NCBI RefSeq assembly: GCF_005860765.1
Contig: NZ_VCEI01000011.1
Coordinates: 1,465,819-1,529,818 of the forward strand
DNA from: Dyadobacter sediminis
GTDB taxonomy: Bacteria > Bacteroidota > Bacteroidia > Cytophagales > Spirosomataceae
DNA length: 64,000 nucleotides
Direction: 5' to 3'
The position numbers and the translations under genes were made by a program. Below the pieces are notes generated by a model. The model was not told where the DNA came from. It did no database searches and saw nothing but the letters and a program-made list of their open reading frames with translations. Shown piece after piece: positions 45,601 through 53,052 of the stretch (positions within the stretch are counted from its first letter, which is position 1; each line of letters begins with the position of its first letter).

Positions 45601-46485
45601 CTTGGCCTTGACATACAGCCTATTCTCATTCACGGCGCTTCCGAAGTTCTGCCAAAAGGCGATTTCCTGATCCGTTCCGGTGCATTGAACGTGCGCGTGC
45701 TTCCGCGCATTCATTTTCAGAACCCGAAATGGGGCACACAACTTCGGGATAAAACCAAATCCGTTGCGGCTTATTTCAAGTCGGAATTTGCTTCCTATCA
45801 GCAGGAAATGGAAAATCCGGCGTATATGAAGCATAAAGTATTCACCAATTATGTCTTCAAAGGGCCGGTTCTGGAATGGTATTTCAAGATCAAATGGAAG
45901 CTGGAAAGCCGGAACTATGCTTTTTATAACGAGCTTGTTGCAGACAAAAAACGCATTCTGGATATCGGCTGCGGGTACGGCTATCTTTCCTTTTACCTGC
46001 ATTATAAAAACGAAGAAAGACAAATTACCGGAATGGATTATGATGAAGAAAAAATCCTGATTGCCCGGAACAGCTACAACAAAACGGAAAATCTGAAATT
46101 TGAATTTCAGGATGTGATGTCTGCCATTTTTGACAAATGCGATGTCATTTTCCTGAATGACGTCCTGCATTATTTATCCGGCGAAAAACAGCTTATCTTA
46201 CTGGAACGCTGTGCATCGGCACTGAATGCAGACGGCATTATTTTCATCCGGGACGGTATTGCGGACAACAAGCAGAAACACAGAAATACTCAGGCAACTG
46301 AAGCATTGTCAACAGGAATTTTTTCATTCAATAAAAAAGAAAATCCGTTCCATTTCTTTACTTCCGGAGACATCCGGACATTTGCCGAAAAGCACAGGCT
46401 GAGCTGTGAAATGCACGAACATTCCAGCAGTACGTCCAATGTGCTGTTCATTCTGAAACGGCGGCAGCAACAGACTGCCGATTAA
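42634..46485 (+). CDS. Trifunctional MMPL exporter / PlsC acyltransferase / SAM methyltransferase (pigment cluster)
   Basis: A 1283-residue fusion. Residues 1-850 are an MMPL/RND-type transporter: one membrane segment at the N-terminus, a large periplasmic loop, a bundle of five segments (about 275-430), a second loop, and a second bundle (about 665-850) with FIFGLGDDFSIFVTDGLL, where the Asp pair fits proton coupling. Then a PlsC domain has NHTSFLD at 898 and FPEGTRS at 966-972. The C-terminal methyltransferase has ILDIGCGYGYLSFYL with motif I at about 1110. The family exports and modifies a lipid-like substrate (ApeN is the aryl-polyene counterpart of the MMPL part). The ATG at 42634 follows the promoter; a TTG at 42580 lies inside it and is rejected. 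Confidence 0.93.
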   Translation: MIGDLLVRLNKFLSSYKTAFFLGLIFLTGFLLVGISRLKVTESIFATLPKGKSFEEFNQLVESKNIINQIVFSVDIPAETTTDDARALAEAFSDSLRRYTKGYIRNIQAERPDVQEDVYQYAFTHFSQLIDTSYYAHIRSRLIPDTIRSAVKSTYNQLLTPGGTFLKQFIINDPLGITGKYFRELNDVSNSSRIVMEDGIMFSSDRKQLLILASTSFDSGDSEKNVELFNLTEAFRSKWNRQSRLNHFSYFGTFEIAARNAIQVKKDSYLTAFIALAGILLLLVVYYRKLLIPVYIILPGLFGGVFALGITGYFRPDISGISLATGAVIFGILLDYAFHFFTHLRHTRNIQLAIREVSGPLLTGSFTTVMAFSALHFANSAVLQDFGFFSSLSLLGAALFTLIVLPVILSSFSFDYHKIPQEKQSFRFPQINSRSRSVILGIIALLTLVFLYFAQFTTFDSSLENLSIQNEDLKNREEALTGINPRTEKRIYVFAANQSDETAQNINYTVYQKLKALKQSNKISSFVSSGLFLIPESLRRQRSREWYAFWNFRQKETTYSILDRAAAKNGFNAYAFNDFKDWIAGQHQNAISLDTLFQETGIGNLIDSGASGTTYISTLIVPQNQLAHVKKELRSVNGAVVFDRGELAGELLTLVKDDFNYLLLVSASIVFFTLLIVYGRIELTILSFLPMVISWIWILGIAALLDIKFNFVNVIVTTFIFGLGDDFSIFVTDGLLSKYKYGKDTLRSYQSAIVLSATTTIIGTGVLIFAEHPAIHSIALISVLGIVCILFISFVFQPVLFDYFVQNRISKKRAPVTMLPFLISISSFTYFVAGCFFLQFQLLLILLLPVPGKKKREMINRSLSFYARTVIYSGPHVKKNISGLENLQPAQPVIFIANHTSFLDILLTIMLNPKIVLMVKGWVYNSPFFGPIIRHAGYVYTENGPEENLEKVKELVADGYSLLIFPEGTRSEDGKIGRFHKGAFHLAEQLGLDIQPILIHGASEVLPKGDFLIRSGALNVRVLPRIHFQNPKWGTQLRDKTKSVAAYFKSEFASYQQEMENPAYMKHKVFTNYVFKGPVLEWYFKIKWKLESRNYAFYNELVADKKRILDIGCGYGYLSFYLHYKNEERQITGMDYDEEKILIARNSYNKTENLKFEFQDVMSAIFDKCDVIFLNDVLHYLSGEKQLILLERCASALNADGIIFIRDGIADNKQKHRNTQATEALSTGIFSFNKKENPFHFFTSGDIRTFAEKHRLSCEMHEHSSSTSNVLFILKRRQQQTAD

Positions 46486-46523
46486 TAAATACCAGATTAT
46501 TCACTTTTTCAATTGCCTTTTAA

Positions 46524-48056
46524 ATGCAATCTTCCGCCAGTCAAAAAGAATTTGATTTTGTAATCGTGGGAAGCGGCCTTGGCGGGCTGGCTTGCGCAAC
46601 TATTCTGGCAATGGAAGGTTTCAGCGTTGCAGTTCTTGAAAAAAACAATCAGCTAGGCGGCAATTTGCAGGTTTACAGCAGGAACAAAAGCATTTTTGAT
46701 ACGGGTGTTCATTATGTCGGCGGCCTGGACGAAGGCGAAAACCTTCATCAGTTTTTCCGCTATTTCGGAATTCTGGACAAACTTAAACTGTACCGGATGG
46801 ACGATAACGGCTTTGATGTAATCCGGTTTGACGACGGCAGCGAATTCAGCTATGCGCAGGGCATGGACAAATTCCGGGAAAAGCTGATCGGTTATTTTCC
46901 GCAGGATAAATCGGCCATTGAAACGTACTGTTCCAAAATCATCGAAATCTGTGCCAAATTTCCCTTGTACAATCTCAGCGTTTCCAACGAGAATTATCAT
47001 ATGGACGGAGAAGTTCTGGAACTGAACGCATACGATTACATTGCTTCACTAACTGAAAATGTTTGTTTACGAAACGTTCTGGCCGGTTCCAATCTGCTTT
47101 ATGCAGGCGTAAAGGAAAAAACCCCTTTCTACGTACATGCGCTGATCATGAAAAGTTACCTTTCCGGTGCCTATAAATTTGTTGACGGCGGCTCGCAGAT
47201 TGCCATTCAGATGAGCAAATCCATCCGCCGGCACGGAGGCGTAATCCACAAGCGCAAAAAAGTAGTTTCTGCCCGTTACGATGAAAAAGGCGCAATCCGG
47301 GAAGTAGTGCTGGATAACGGCGAAACGTTTGCAGGAAAACATTTTATTTCCAACGTGCACCCGTCCGTCACCATCGATATTTTTGGTCAGGAGCGTTTTT
47401 TGGGTGTTTACAAAAACCGCGTTCAGAACCTTGAAAACAGCATTTCTACTTTTCTGGTGCACATTGCTTTTAAAGAAAACACTTTTAAATACCTCAATTA
47501 CAACATTTACCAGCATCACCTGAACGACGTTTGGGACGGCGTACATTATGATGAAGCGACCTGGCCGCAGACGTATTTCATTTGCACACCCCGAATTTCA
47601 CGAACAGGAGAATACGCGGATTCCATGTCGGTGATGACTTACATGAAATCGTCGGAGACGGACCAGTGGAGCGAGACTTTCAGAACGGTGGCCGAGCCCG
47701 GCGAACGCGATGAAGCGTATGAAAAATTTAAATCGGACAAGGAAAAGAAAGTAATCGCGCAGCTTGAAAACGTATTTCCCGGAATTTCGGAAAAGATAAA
47801 ACACGTGCACAGTGCGACGCCGCTCACTTTCAGGGACTATATCGGCAATAAGGACGGTTCGTTATACGGCGTCATGAAAGATTCCGCTTCGCCGGCGCGG
47901 ACACAGATCAATACAAAAACAAGAATTCCCAACCTGCATTTAACCGGCCAGAACATTTCCCTGCATGGAATCCTGGGCGTTACGGTAAGTGCATTTGTAA
48001 CGTGTTTTTCCTTCGTAAACAAAGATAAACTCATTCAAAAAGTCAAAAATGCCTGA
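46524..48056 (+). CDS. CrtI/retinol-saturase-like FAD oxidoreductase (pigment cluster)
   Basis: A 510-residue flavoprotein. The dinucleotide-binding motif GSGLGGLACATILA begins at residue 16 and is followed by VAVLEKNNQLGG. The C-terminal NLHLTGQNISLHGILGVTVSAFVTC is the FAD-closing motif of phytoene-desaturase-like enzymes and the all-trans-retinol 13,14-reductase group. It lies 38 bases after the MMPL fusion and 2 bases before the halogenase-like gene. It may desaturate, saturate or isomerise the polyene chain; the exact reaction is unknown. Confidence 0.87.
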   Translation: MQSSASQKEFDFVIVGSGLGGLACATILAMEGFSVAVLEKNNQLGGNLQVYSRNKSIFDTGVHYVGGLDEGENLHQFFRYFGILDKLKLYRMDDNGFDVIRFDDGSEFSYAQGMDKFREKLIGYFPQDKSAIETYCSKIIEICAKFPLYNLSVSNENYHMDGEVLELNAYDYIASLTENVCLRNVLAGSNLLYAGVKEKTPFYVHALIMKSYLSGAYKFVDGGSQIAIQMSKSIRRHGGVIHKRKKVVSARYDEKGAIREVVLDNGETFAGKHFISNVHPSVTIDIFGQERFLGVYKNRVQNLENSISTFLVHIAFKENTFKYLNYNIYQHHLNDVWDGVHYDEATWPQTYFICTPRISRTGEYADSMSVMTYMKSSETDQWSETFRTVAEPGERDEAYEKFKSDKEKKVIAQLENVFPGISEKIKHVHSATPLTFRDYIGNKDGSLYGVMKDSASPARTQINTKTRIPNLHLTGQNISLHGILGVTVSAFVTCFSFVNKDKLIQKVKNA

Positions 48057-48058
48057 TC

Positions 48059-49309
48059 ATGCAAACAGTTGATGTTGTAGTTATTGGCGCCGGGCCAGCC
48101 GGAACCGTTGCTGCTTCTTATTTAAAAAAACAGGGTTATAACGTCACCATTCTGGAAAAGGAAACATTTCCCCGTTTCCAGATCGGCGAAAGTCTGCTGC
48201 CTTGCTGCATGGAGCATCTGGAAGAATCCGGGCTTCTGGAAGCAGTAAAGGCCAGAAATTTCCAGAGAAAAACGGGTGCAGCATTTGTCCGCGGTGAAAA
48301 GAAATGTGAATTTTCCTTTGAAGAACAATTTACCAAAGGCTGGACGTGGACCTGGCAGGTAAAAAGGGCAGATTTTGACAACACGCTTGCCGAAGCCGCA
48401 AAAGCCAAGGGTGTGGATGTGCATTTTGAATGTGAAGTCCTGAAGGTGGAATGCAGTGCTGACAAGCAACTTATTGAGTACAAAGATATAAACGGAAAAA
48501 TTCATCAGATTGAGTCCCGGTTTATCATTGATTCCAGCGGATACGGCCGCGTGCTGCCCAAGTTGTTTGATCTCAGCAAACCTTCGGCATTTAGCCCAAG
48601 AGGAGCTGTTTTTTCTCATCTGGAAGACAAGGAACGTACTGAAAAAGCAGGAAACAACATATTCGTACATTCATTTGACGACAACAAATCCTGGATCTGG
48701 GCAATTCCTTTTTCCGATGGCTCCACTTCCGTCGGCATTGTCGGAAACAAAGAGAAAATTATAGAGCTGGCTGAAAACGGCGGCGAGAAGTACAAAAAAT
48801 TTATCCGTGAGTTCCGAGACCTTGAAGGTCGTTTCAGTGATTCGGATTTTAAATTCGAACCGCGCCATATTCTGGGTTATTCCATTGGTGTAAAAAAAAT
48901 GTTCGGCGAAGGATTCGTGCTTTCCGGAAACAGCACCGAATTTCTTGACCCGATTTTTTCATCCGGCGTTACTTTTGCAACTGCTTCGGGTTTACTTTCC
49001 GCAAAAATGACGCACAAACATTTACAAGGTGAACCTGTGGACTGGAAAAAGGATTATGAAGATGTAATCCAGAAAGGGATCAATGTTTTCAGAAGTTATG
49101 TTACCGGCTGGTATAATGGTGATTTTCAAACAATCGTGTTTGCCAGTAATATTGAAAAAGGCATTAAGTACCAGATATGCTCTGTTCTTGCCGGTTACGT
49201 ATGGGATGAGACGAACCCGTTTGTAAAAAAGCATGATTCCATTTTGCAGACATTGGCCAAAGTCATCAGAATGGATGAAAAAGACTTTAAAAGTTCGACT
49301 GTATTTTGA
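48059..49309 (+). CDS. Flavin-dependent halogenase-like FAD oxidoreductase (pigment cluster)
   Basis: A 416-residue flavoprotein. GAGPAG at residues 10-15 binds FAD, and FPRFQIGESLLPCCMEHL is the region shared by flavin-dependent halogenases and geranylgeranyl-reductase-like proteins. Two halogenase marks are visible: WIWAIP at 212-217 (the WxWxIP motif that separates halogenases from monooxygenases) and Lys71 in FQRKTGAAF at the place of the catalytic Lys. It ends the plus-strand operon. If it is a halogenase, it would chlorinate the phenolic ring of the pigment, as some flexirubins are known to be chlorinated. An oxidase or monooxygenase remains possible. Confidence 0.8.
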   Translation: MQTVDVVVIGAGPAGTVAASYLKKQGYNVTILEKETFPRFQIGESLLPCCMEHLEESGLLEAVKARNFQRKTGAAFVRGEKKCEFSFEEQFTKGWTWTWQVKRADFDNTLAEAAKAKGVDVHFECEVLKVECSADKQLIEYKDINGKIHQIESRFIIDSSGYGRVLPKLFDLSKPSAFSPRGAVFSHLEDKERTEKAGNNIFVHSFDDNKSWIWAIPFSDGSTSVGIVGNKEKIIELAENGGEKYKKFIREFRDLEGRFSDSDFKFEPRHILGYSIGVKKMFGEGFVLSGNSTEFLDPIFSSGVTFATASGLLSAKMTHKHLQGEPVDWKKDYEDVIQKGINVFRSYVTGWYNGDFQTIVFASNIEKGIKYQICSVLAGYVWDETNPFVKKHDSILQTLAKVIRMDEKDFKSSTVF

Positions 49310-49310
49310 A

Positions 49311-49330
49311 GCTGTTGGCTTTTAGCTGTT
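49311..49330. repeat. Copy of the AGCTAATAGCC-type repeat arm
   Basis: GCTGTTGGCTTTTAGCTGTT is the reverse complement of words found in the repeat at 20324-20373 (AGCTAACAGCCAACAGC) and resembles the left arm at 7695-7714. It begins directly after the halogenase-like gene. Confidence 0.45.
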
Positions 49331-49358
49331 GACGGTTAATCTCAGATTCAGCATGAAT

Positions 49359-49396
49359 AAGAAATCCTTTCGGTTTTAAAACTGAAAGGATTTCTT
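49359..49396. terminator. Bidirectional terminator between the pigment operon and glpD
   Basis: AAGAAATCCTTTCGGTT at 49359-49375 pairs with AACTGAAAGGATTTCTT at about 49379-49395 with one G-T pair. The stem contains T/A runs at its base, so it can terminate both convergent transcripts. Confidence 0.85.
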
Positions 49397-49429
49397 TGCT
49401 TGATTAAGCTTCATTATTTAAGTAGATCG

Positions 49430-51061
49430 TTAACCGGCATCTGATATATATTTTTTTAATTCCGCCGAATAACCTGCAATTTGCTTTTGCTTTTCTTCTT
49501 CATTCCAGCCAAGTGATTTTGACATCAGTTCCGCAACAACCGGCAGACAATGCAGCGTTTCTTTCCAGTCTGTGATTTCCAGACGTATCCTTCTCGCCAG
49601 AAAATCTCTGGGCGTAACAATCATTTCATGCTGAGTGCCATAAACTACTTCCGCTTTGATGTACGGATAGCGAGCGCTGAGCCGCTGTTTCAATGCCGGA
49701 TCGTTTAAAGTCAAAGCACCTATCTGTATTGCCCTTGAGCCGTATTTTCTGACAAGATGCCTGCAGATATCTTCTTCAAATCCAAAATCCGTTTGTAATT
49801 GTTGCCATAGTTCGGGATTGTAGTTTTCCCCGCCTGCCAAAGTATACTGATCTGTTACACAGCTGTTTTTCTTTGCAAAAACTTCATCAGCCACATCAAT
49901 TGTATCTTTTGCCATCAGCCGGTATGTTGTCCATTTGCCGCCAAGCAAGCTTATCAAACCGGAATGACTGTCAACCTCAATTTCATGGTCTCGCAACAGG
50001 CTTTTTGTAGATTTGGAAGGATCGGCAGAAAGCAATGGCCTCAAACCTCCGAATCCGGCTTTCAGCTGTGAAATGTCGATTTTTCTGGCCAGATATGGAT
50101 TCAATGTATCAACTAAATACTGCTTTTCTTCCTGATTCAAAGTCGGTTCCGCATTTATGTCCTTGCATTCCGTATCCGTAGTCCCGATGATCATGGCGCC
50201 TTCAAACGGAATTGCAAACACAACTCGTCCGTCAGAAGTTTTTGGGATCAGCATCGCATATTCGCTGTTCAATGTTTCATAAGGCAGCACCACATGCACG
50301 CCTTTGCTTGGGCGTATCCGTTCCGGCAGCTTCGGATTTGCCGCCAACCTGATTTTATCCGAAAAAGGCCCCGTACAATTGATGACCATCCGGCTTTTGA
50401 TCGTAAAGGAATCCCCGGATTGCATATCGCTGACCGTTACGGCATTTATCTTTCCTTTCTCATCTTTTTCAAAGCTGTTCACCTCGATATAATTCGCAGC
50501 AACAGCGCCTGCTTCCGAAGCCGACTGCACCAATGCAAGGCAGTAACGTGCGTCATCGAGCTGCCCGTCGTAATAAAGCACACCGCTATGGAGCGTTTTC
50601 CGGTCCAGCGAAGGCATTTTTTCAAGTACTTCCTTTTTACTCAGCCATTTACTTTTCGGAAGCGAATCCTTTGTTGCAAATGTGTCATAAATCTGCAATC
50701 CGACTTTATAGTACAAACCTTCAATCCAGGAATTTACCGGCGTCAGCAACGCCAGTGGCCGGGCCAGGTGCGGCGCATTGTTCAGAACGATATGCCTTTC
50801 TTCCAGCCCGTGTTTTACCTGTTTCAACTGCGCAAAATCCAGCTTTTTAACAGCTTGCTCGAGATATCTTACGCCTCCATGGATAAGCTTTGTCGATCTG
50901 GAAGAAGTTTCGGAAGCAAAGTCCTTTCTGTCAATAATGGCCACTTTATATCCGCGTAAAACAGCGTCCAGTGCACATCCGGCACCGCTGGCTCCTGCCC
51001 CTATAATGCAGATATCAAATTCTTCACTTTTAAGTTTTTCTAGCGATGTGTTGCGGTTCAT
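49430..51061 (-). CDS. glpD: Aerobic glycerol-3-phosphate dehydrogenase
   Basis: A 543-residue FAD enzyme. The start region EEFDICIIGAGASGAGCALDAVLRGYKVAIIDRKDFASETSSRSTKLIHGGVRYLEQ contains the GxGxxG site and the GlpD/GlpA signature FAS(E)TSSRSTKLIHGG. GTTDTEC and the C-terminal helical cap domain (DIDVAD.. to VVAELMSKSLGW) complete it. It oxidises glycerol-3-phosphate to dihydroxyacetone phosphate and passes electrons to quinone at the inner membrane. It is a single gene, convergent with the pigment operon; no glycerol kinase or facilitator gene is in the window. Confidence 0.95.
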   Translation of the reverse strand: MNRNTSLEKLKSEEFDICIIGAGASGAGCALDAVLRGYKVAIIDRKDFASETSSRSTKLIHGGVRYLEQAVKKLDFAQLKQVKHGLEERHIVLNNAPHLARPLALLTPVNSWIEGLYYKVGLQIYDTFATKDSLPKSKWLSKKEVLEKMPSLDRKTLHSGVLYYDGQLDDARYCLALVQSASEAGAVAANYIEVNSFEKDEKGKINAVTVSDMQSGDSFTIKSRMVINCTGPFSDKIRLAANPKLPERIRPSKGVHVVLPYETLNSEYAMLIPKTSDGRVVFAIPFEGAMIIGTTDTECKDINAEPTLNQEEKQYLVDTLNPYLARKIDISQLKAGFGGLRPLLSADPSKSTKSLLRDHEIEVDSHSGLISLLGGKWTTYRLMAKDTIDVADEVFAKKNSCVTDQYTLAGGENYNPELWQQLQTDFGFEEDICRHLVRKYGSRAIQIGALTLNDPALKQRLSARYPYIKAEVVYGTQHEMIVTPRDFLARRIRLEITDWKETLHCLPVVAELMSKSLGWNEEEKQKQIAGYSAELKKYISDAG

Positions 51062-51251
51062 TTATTTTGCGATACGGGCCGGCGTTGTTTTTACCTGCTG
51101 TAAAAGTACAAAGTGCAGGCTGAAAACCGGTTTAAGCCTCCGTTATTTATAGATGATGCTGGTATAATAATTGCTCTTGCTTCAATATGGTTCATTATAC
51201 CAGTTTCAACAACAGTAATTCAATTAATCACTCAAGCAAAATCACTAACTC

Positions 51252-51710
51252 ATGGGCTTATTATCGTTTTTAAAAGGTGTCGGAGAAAAAGTACTTAAAA
51301 AAGAAGAAACGGCTGCGCCTACTCCTGAAACTGAACCGCTGAGAGCAAGCGCATTACTGGCACACGTCAAGTCACTTGGCCTTGCATATAACAAACTGAC
51401 TGTGAAGACATCCGGTGATACCGTCACGATTGAAGGTGAAGTCGCCAAACAGGAAGATGCAGAAAAGATAGCGCTTGCCGTCGGAAATGTGGAAGGGGTT
51501 CAGTTGGTCGATAACCGCCTGACTGTCGCAACACCGTCTCCGGAAGCAACGTATCATACGGTTGAAAAAGGCGATACGCTTTCCAAAATTGCGCAAAAAG
51601 TATACGGCGATATGATGAAATATCCGGTTATTTTTGAGGCAAACAAGCCAATGCTTTCCGATCCTGACAAGATTTATCCCGGACAGGTTCTGCGCATTCC
51701 CGCGTTATAA
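51252..51710 (+). CDS. BON-LysM domain protein (Kbp/YgaU-like)
   Basis: A 152-residue protein with the same layout as E. coli Kbp (YgaU): an N-terminal basic/amphipathic segment (GLLSFLKGVGEKVLKKEE), a BON domain at about 30-92 (NKLTVKTSGDTVTIEGEVAKQEDAEKIALAVGNVEGV) and a LysM domain at about 101-150 (YHTVEKGDTLSKIAQKVYGDMMKYPVIFEANK). There is no signal peptide, as in Kbp, which is a cytoplasmic potassium-binding protein. Function in this organism is inferred from that similarity. It is monocistronic and ends in a perfect hairpin. Confidence 0.9.
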   Translation: MGLLSFLKGVGEKVLKKEETAAPTPETEPLRASALLAHVKSLGLAYNKLTVKTSGDTVTIEGEVAKQEDAEKIALAVGNVEGVQLVDNRLTVATPSPEATYHTVEKGDTLSKIAQKVYGDMMKYPVIFEANKPMLSDPDKIYPGQVLRIPAL

Positions 51711-51750
51711 GTATCTGTGGTTTATTAGAAATCAGATTTTTACCAGTATA

Positions 51751-51794
51751 GATAAAGAAAATGGCAACCCTTCCGGATTGCCATTTTCTTTATC
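51751..51794. terminator. Perfect 17-base-pair bidirectional terminator
   Basis: GATAAAGAAAATGGCAA at 51751-51767 and its exact reverse complement at 51778-51794 flank a ten-base loop. It lies between the convergent BON-LysM and rplI genes. Confidence 0.92.
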
Positions 51795-51809
51795 TGAAAA
51801 CATCAAAAA

Positions 51810-52256
51810 TTAATCTTCCGCTGCAATAACGTTCAATGTAACTTTGTGCTTAACTTCCTTATGCAGATCAATCAGTGCAGAATAGGTGCCTACGGATTTA
51901 ACATCATCAACCGTAATTTTCTTACGATCAATATCAAAACCTTTTGATTTCAGGATATCTGCAACCTGCGTATTGGTTACGCGTCCGAAAATACGGCCGC
52001 TTTCACCTACAACTGTACGGATGTCGATTGTCATGTCGCCGATTGCTGCTGCAATGTCTTCAGCATCTTTTTTAAGCTTTTCTGCCTTGTGCGAAGCCTG
52101 ACGCACGTTTTCAGCAACGATTTTGCGGTTAGAGGCGTTTGCCAGTAATGCAAATCCCTGAGGAATAAGGTAATTACGTCCGTAACCTGCTTTCACATTT
52201 ACGATATCGTTTTTATAACCTACACCTGCAATATCAGTGATTAGTATGATTTCCAT
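51810..52256 (-). CDS. rplI: 50S ribosomal protein L9
   Basis: A 148-residue protein with the L9 N-terminal domain (MEIILITDIAGVGYKNDIVNVKAGYGRNYLIPQGFALLA), the long connecting helix and the C-terminal domain (GRIFGRVTNTQVADILKSKGFDIDRKKI). It binds 23S rRNA near the L1 stalk. It is the third gene of rpsF-rpsR-rplI, 20 bases after rpsR. Confidence 0.98.
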   Translation of the reverse strand: MEIILITDIAGVGYKNDIVNVKAGYGRNYLIPQGFALLANASNRKIVAENVRQASHKAEKLKKDAEDIAAAIGDMTIDIRTVVGESGRIFGRVTNTQVADILKSKGFDIDRKKITVDDVKSVGTYSALIDLHKEVKHKVTLNVIAAED

Positions 52257-52276
52257 TGTTTGTAGCTCTGTCTGTT

Positions 52277-52528
52277 TTATTTCAATTGATCAGCAACAAA
52301 AGGCAATAAAGCCAGATGACGTGCTCTTTTTATAGCCTGGGAAACTTTACGCTGATATTTCAGGCTTGTTCCTGTCAGACGGCGAGGCAAGATTTTTCCC
52401 TGCTCATTTACCAGTTTAAGTAAAAAGTCAGGATTCTTGTAGTCGATGTATTTGATGCCGGATTTTTTGAAACGGCAGTATTTTTTGCGGTTAATATTTT
52501 TCTCAACCGGTTCGTTTACGAGTGACAT
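52277..52528 (-). CDS. rpsR: 30S ribosomal protein S18
   Basis: An 83-residue protein with the S18 core [62 protein letters not shown]. It pairs with S6 on the platform of the 30S subunit. It lies 3 bases after rpsF. Confidence 0.98.
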   Translation of the reverse strand: MSLVNEPVEKNINRKKYCRFKKSGIKYIDYKNPDFLLKLVNEQGKILPRRLTGTSLKYQRKVSQAIKRARHLALLPFVADQLK

Positions 52529-52531
52529 AGC

Positions 52532-52912
52532 TTATGCGTTTTCGGTTTTTGATTCAGTTGATTCTTCTCTTTTCTTTCCAACCAGTCCCTTGCGTTTCTT
52601 TTCGTTGTAAGCAATGGCATGCTTGTCAAGAGAGATGGTCATAAAACGCAGAATGCGTTCGTCACGACGAAATTCGGTTTCCAAAACGTCCACAACGTTT
52701 CCTTCCGCCGCAGTGTATTCCACTACATGGTAGAAACCGGAGTTTTTCTTTTGAATCGGGTAGGCCAGCTTGCGCAATCCCCAGTTTTCTTCATGTACAA
52801 TCGTTGCACCGTTTGCAGTGATGATTGTCGTGAATTTTTCAACGGCGTCCTTTGCCTGGGCCTCAGACAAAATGGGAGTCAGAATGAACACCGTTTCATA
52901 TTGCTTAGACAT
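52532..52912 (-). CDS. rpsF: 30S ribosomal protein S6
   Basis: A 126-residue protein with the S6 fold ([27 protein letters not shown], then [25 protein letters not shown]) and a charged C-terminal tail ([14 protein letters not shown]) that is longer than in E. coli after removal of its glutamates. It is first in the operon and preceded by a leader hairpin and promoter. Confidence 0.98.
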   Translation of the reverse strand: MSKQYETVFILTPILSEAQAKDAVEKFTTIITANGATIVHEENWGLRKLAYPIQKKNSGFYHVVEYTAAEGNVVDVLETEFRRDERILRFMTISLDKHAIAYNEKKRKGLVGKKREESTESKTENA

Positions 52913-52946
52913 ACGGTAATTGATTAATTATAAAATTGTAAATAAA

Positions 52947-52980
52947 ACCCTCATTCCGGCACAACTGCCAAAATGAGGGT
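52947..52980 (-). ncRNA. Candidate S6:S18-responsive mRNA leader hairpin
   Basis: On the minus strand ACCCTCATT pairs with AATGAGGGT, and inside it GGCA pairs with TGCC around a four-base loop; unpaired bases lie between the two stems and the 3' side reads TGCCGGAATG with a CCG. Leaders of rpsF-rpsR operons in many bacteria bind the S6:S18 complex through a hairpin with a conserved CCG next to an internal loop. Placement 35 bases before rpsF and directly after the promoter fits. The match is by eye. Confidence 0.55.
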
Positions 52981-52981
52981 G

Positions 52982-53012
52982 CAAAAATAAGGCTTGGAAT
53001 TTACAATTCCAA
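52982..53012 (-). promoter_or_regulatory. Promoter of the rpsF-rpsR-rplI operon, overlapping an upstream terminator
   Basis: On the minus strand TTG (53012-53010), 20 bases, then TATTTTTG (52989-52982), matching the Bacteroidota consensus TAnnTTTG. Transcription would start about 52976, at the foot of the leader hairpin. Confidence 0.55.
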
Positions 53013-53017
53013 GCCTT
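52983..53017 (-). terminator. Rho-independent terminator of the coiled-coil protein gene
   Basis: AAGGCTTGGAATT at 52989-53001 and AATTCCAAGCCTT at 53005-53017 form a perfect 13-base-pair stem with a 3-base loop, followed on the minus strand by ATTTTTG. Confidence 0.88.
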
Positions 53018-53052
53018 GTCATGACTTAGCGTCAGGTTATTCAGCCTCGGCG

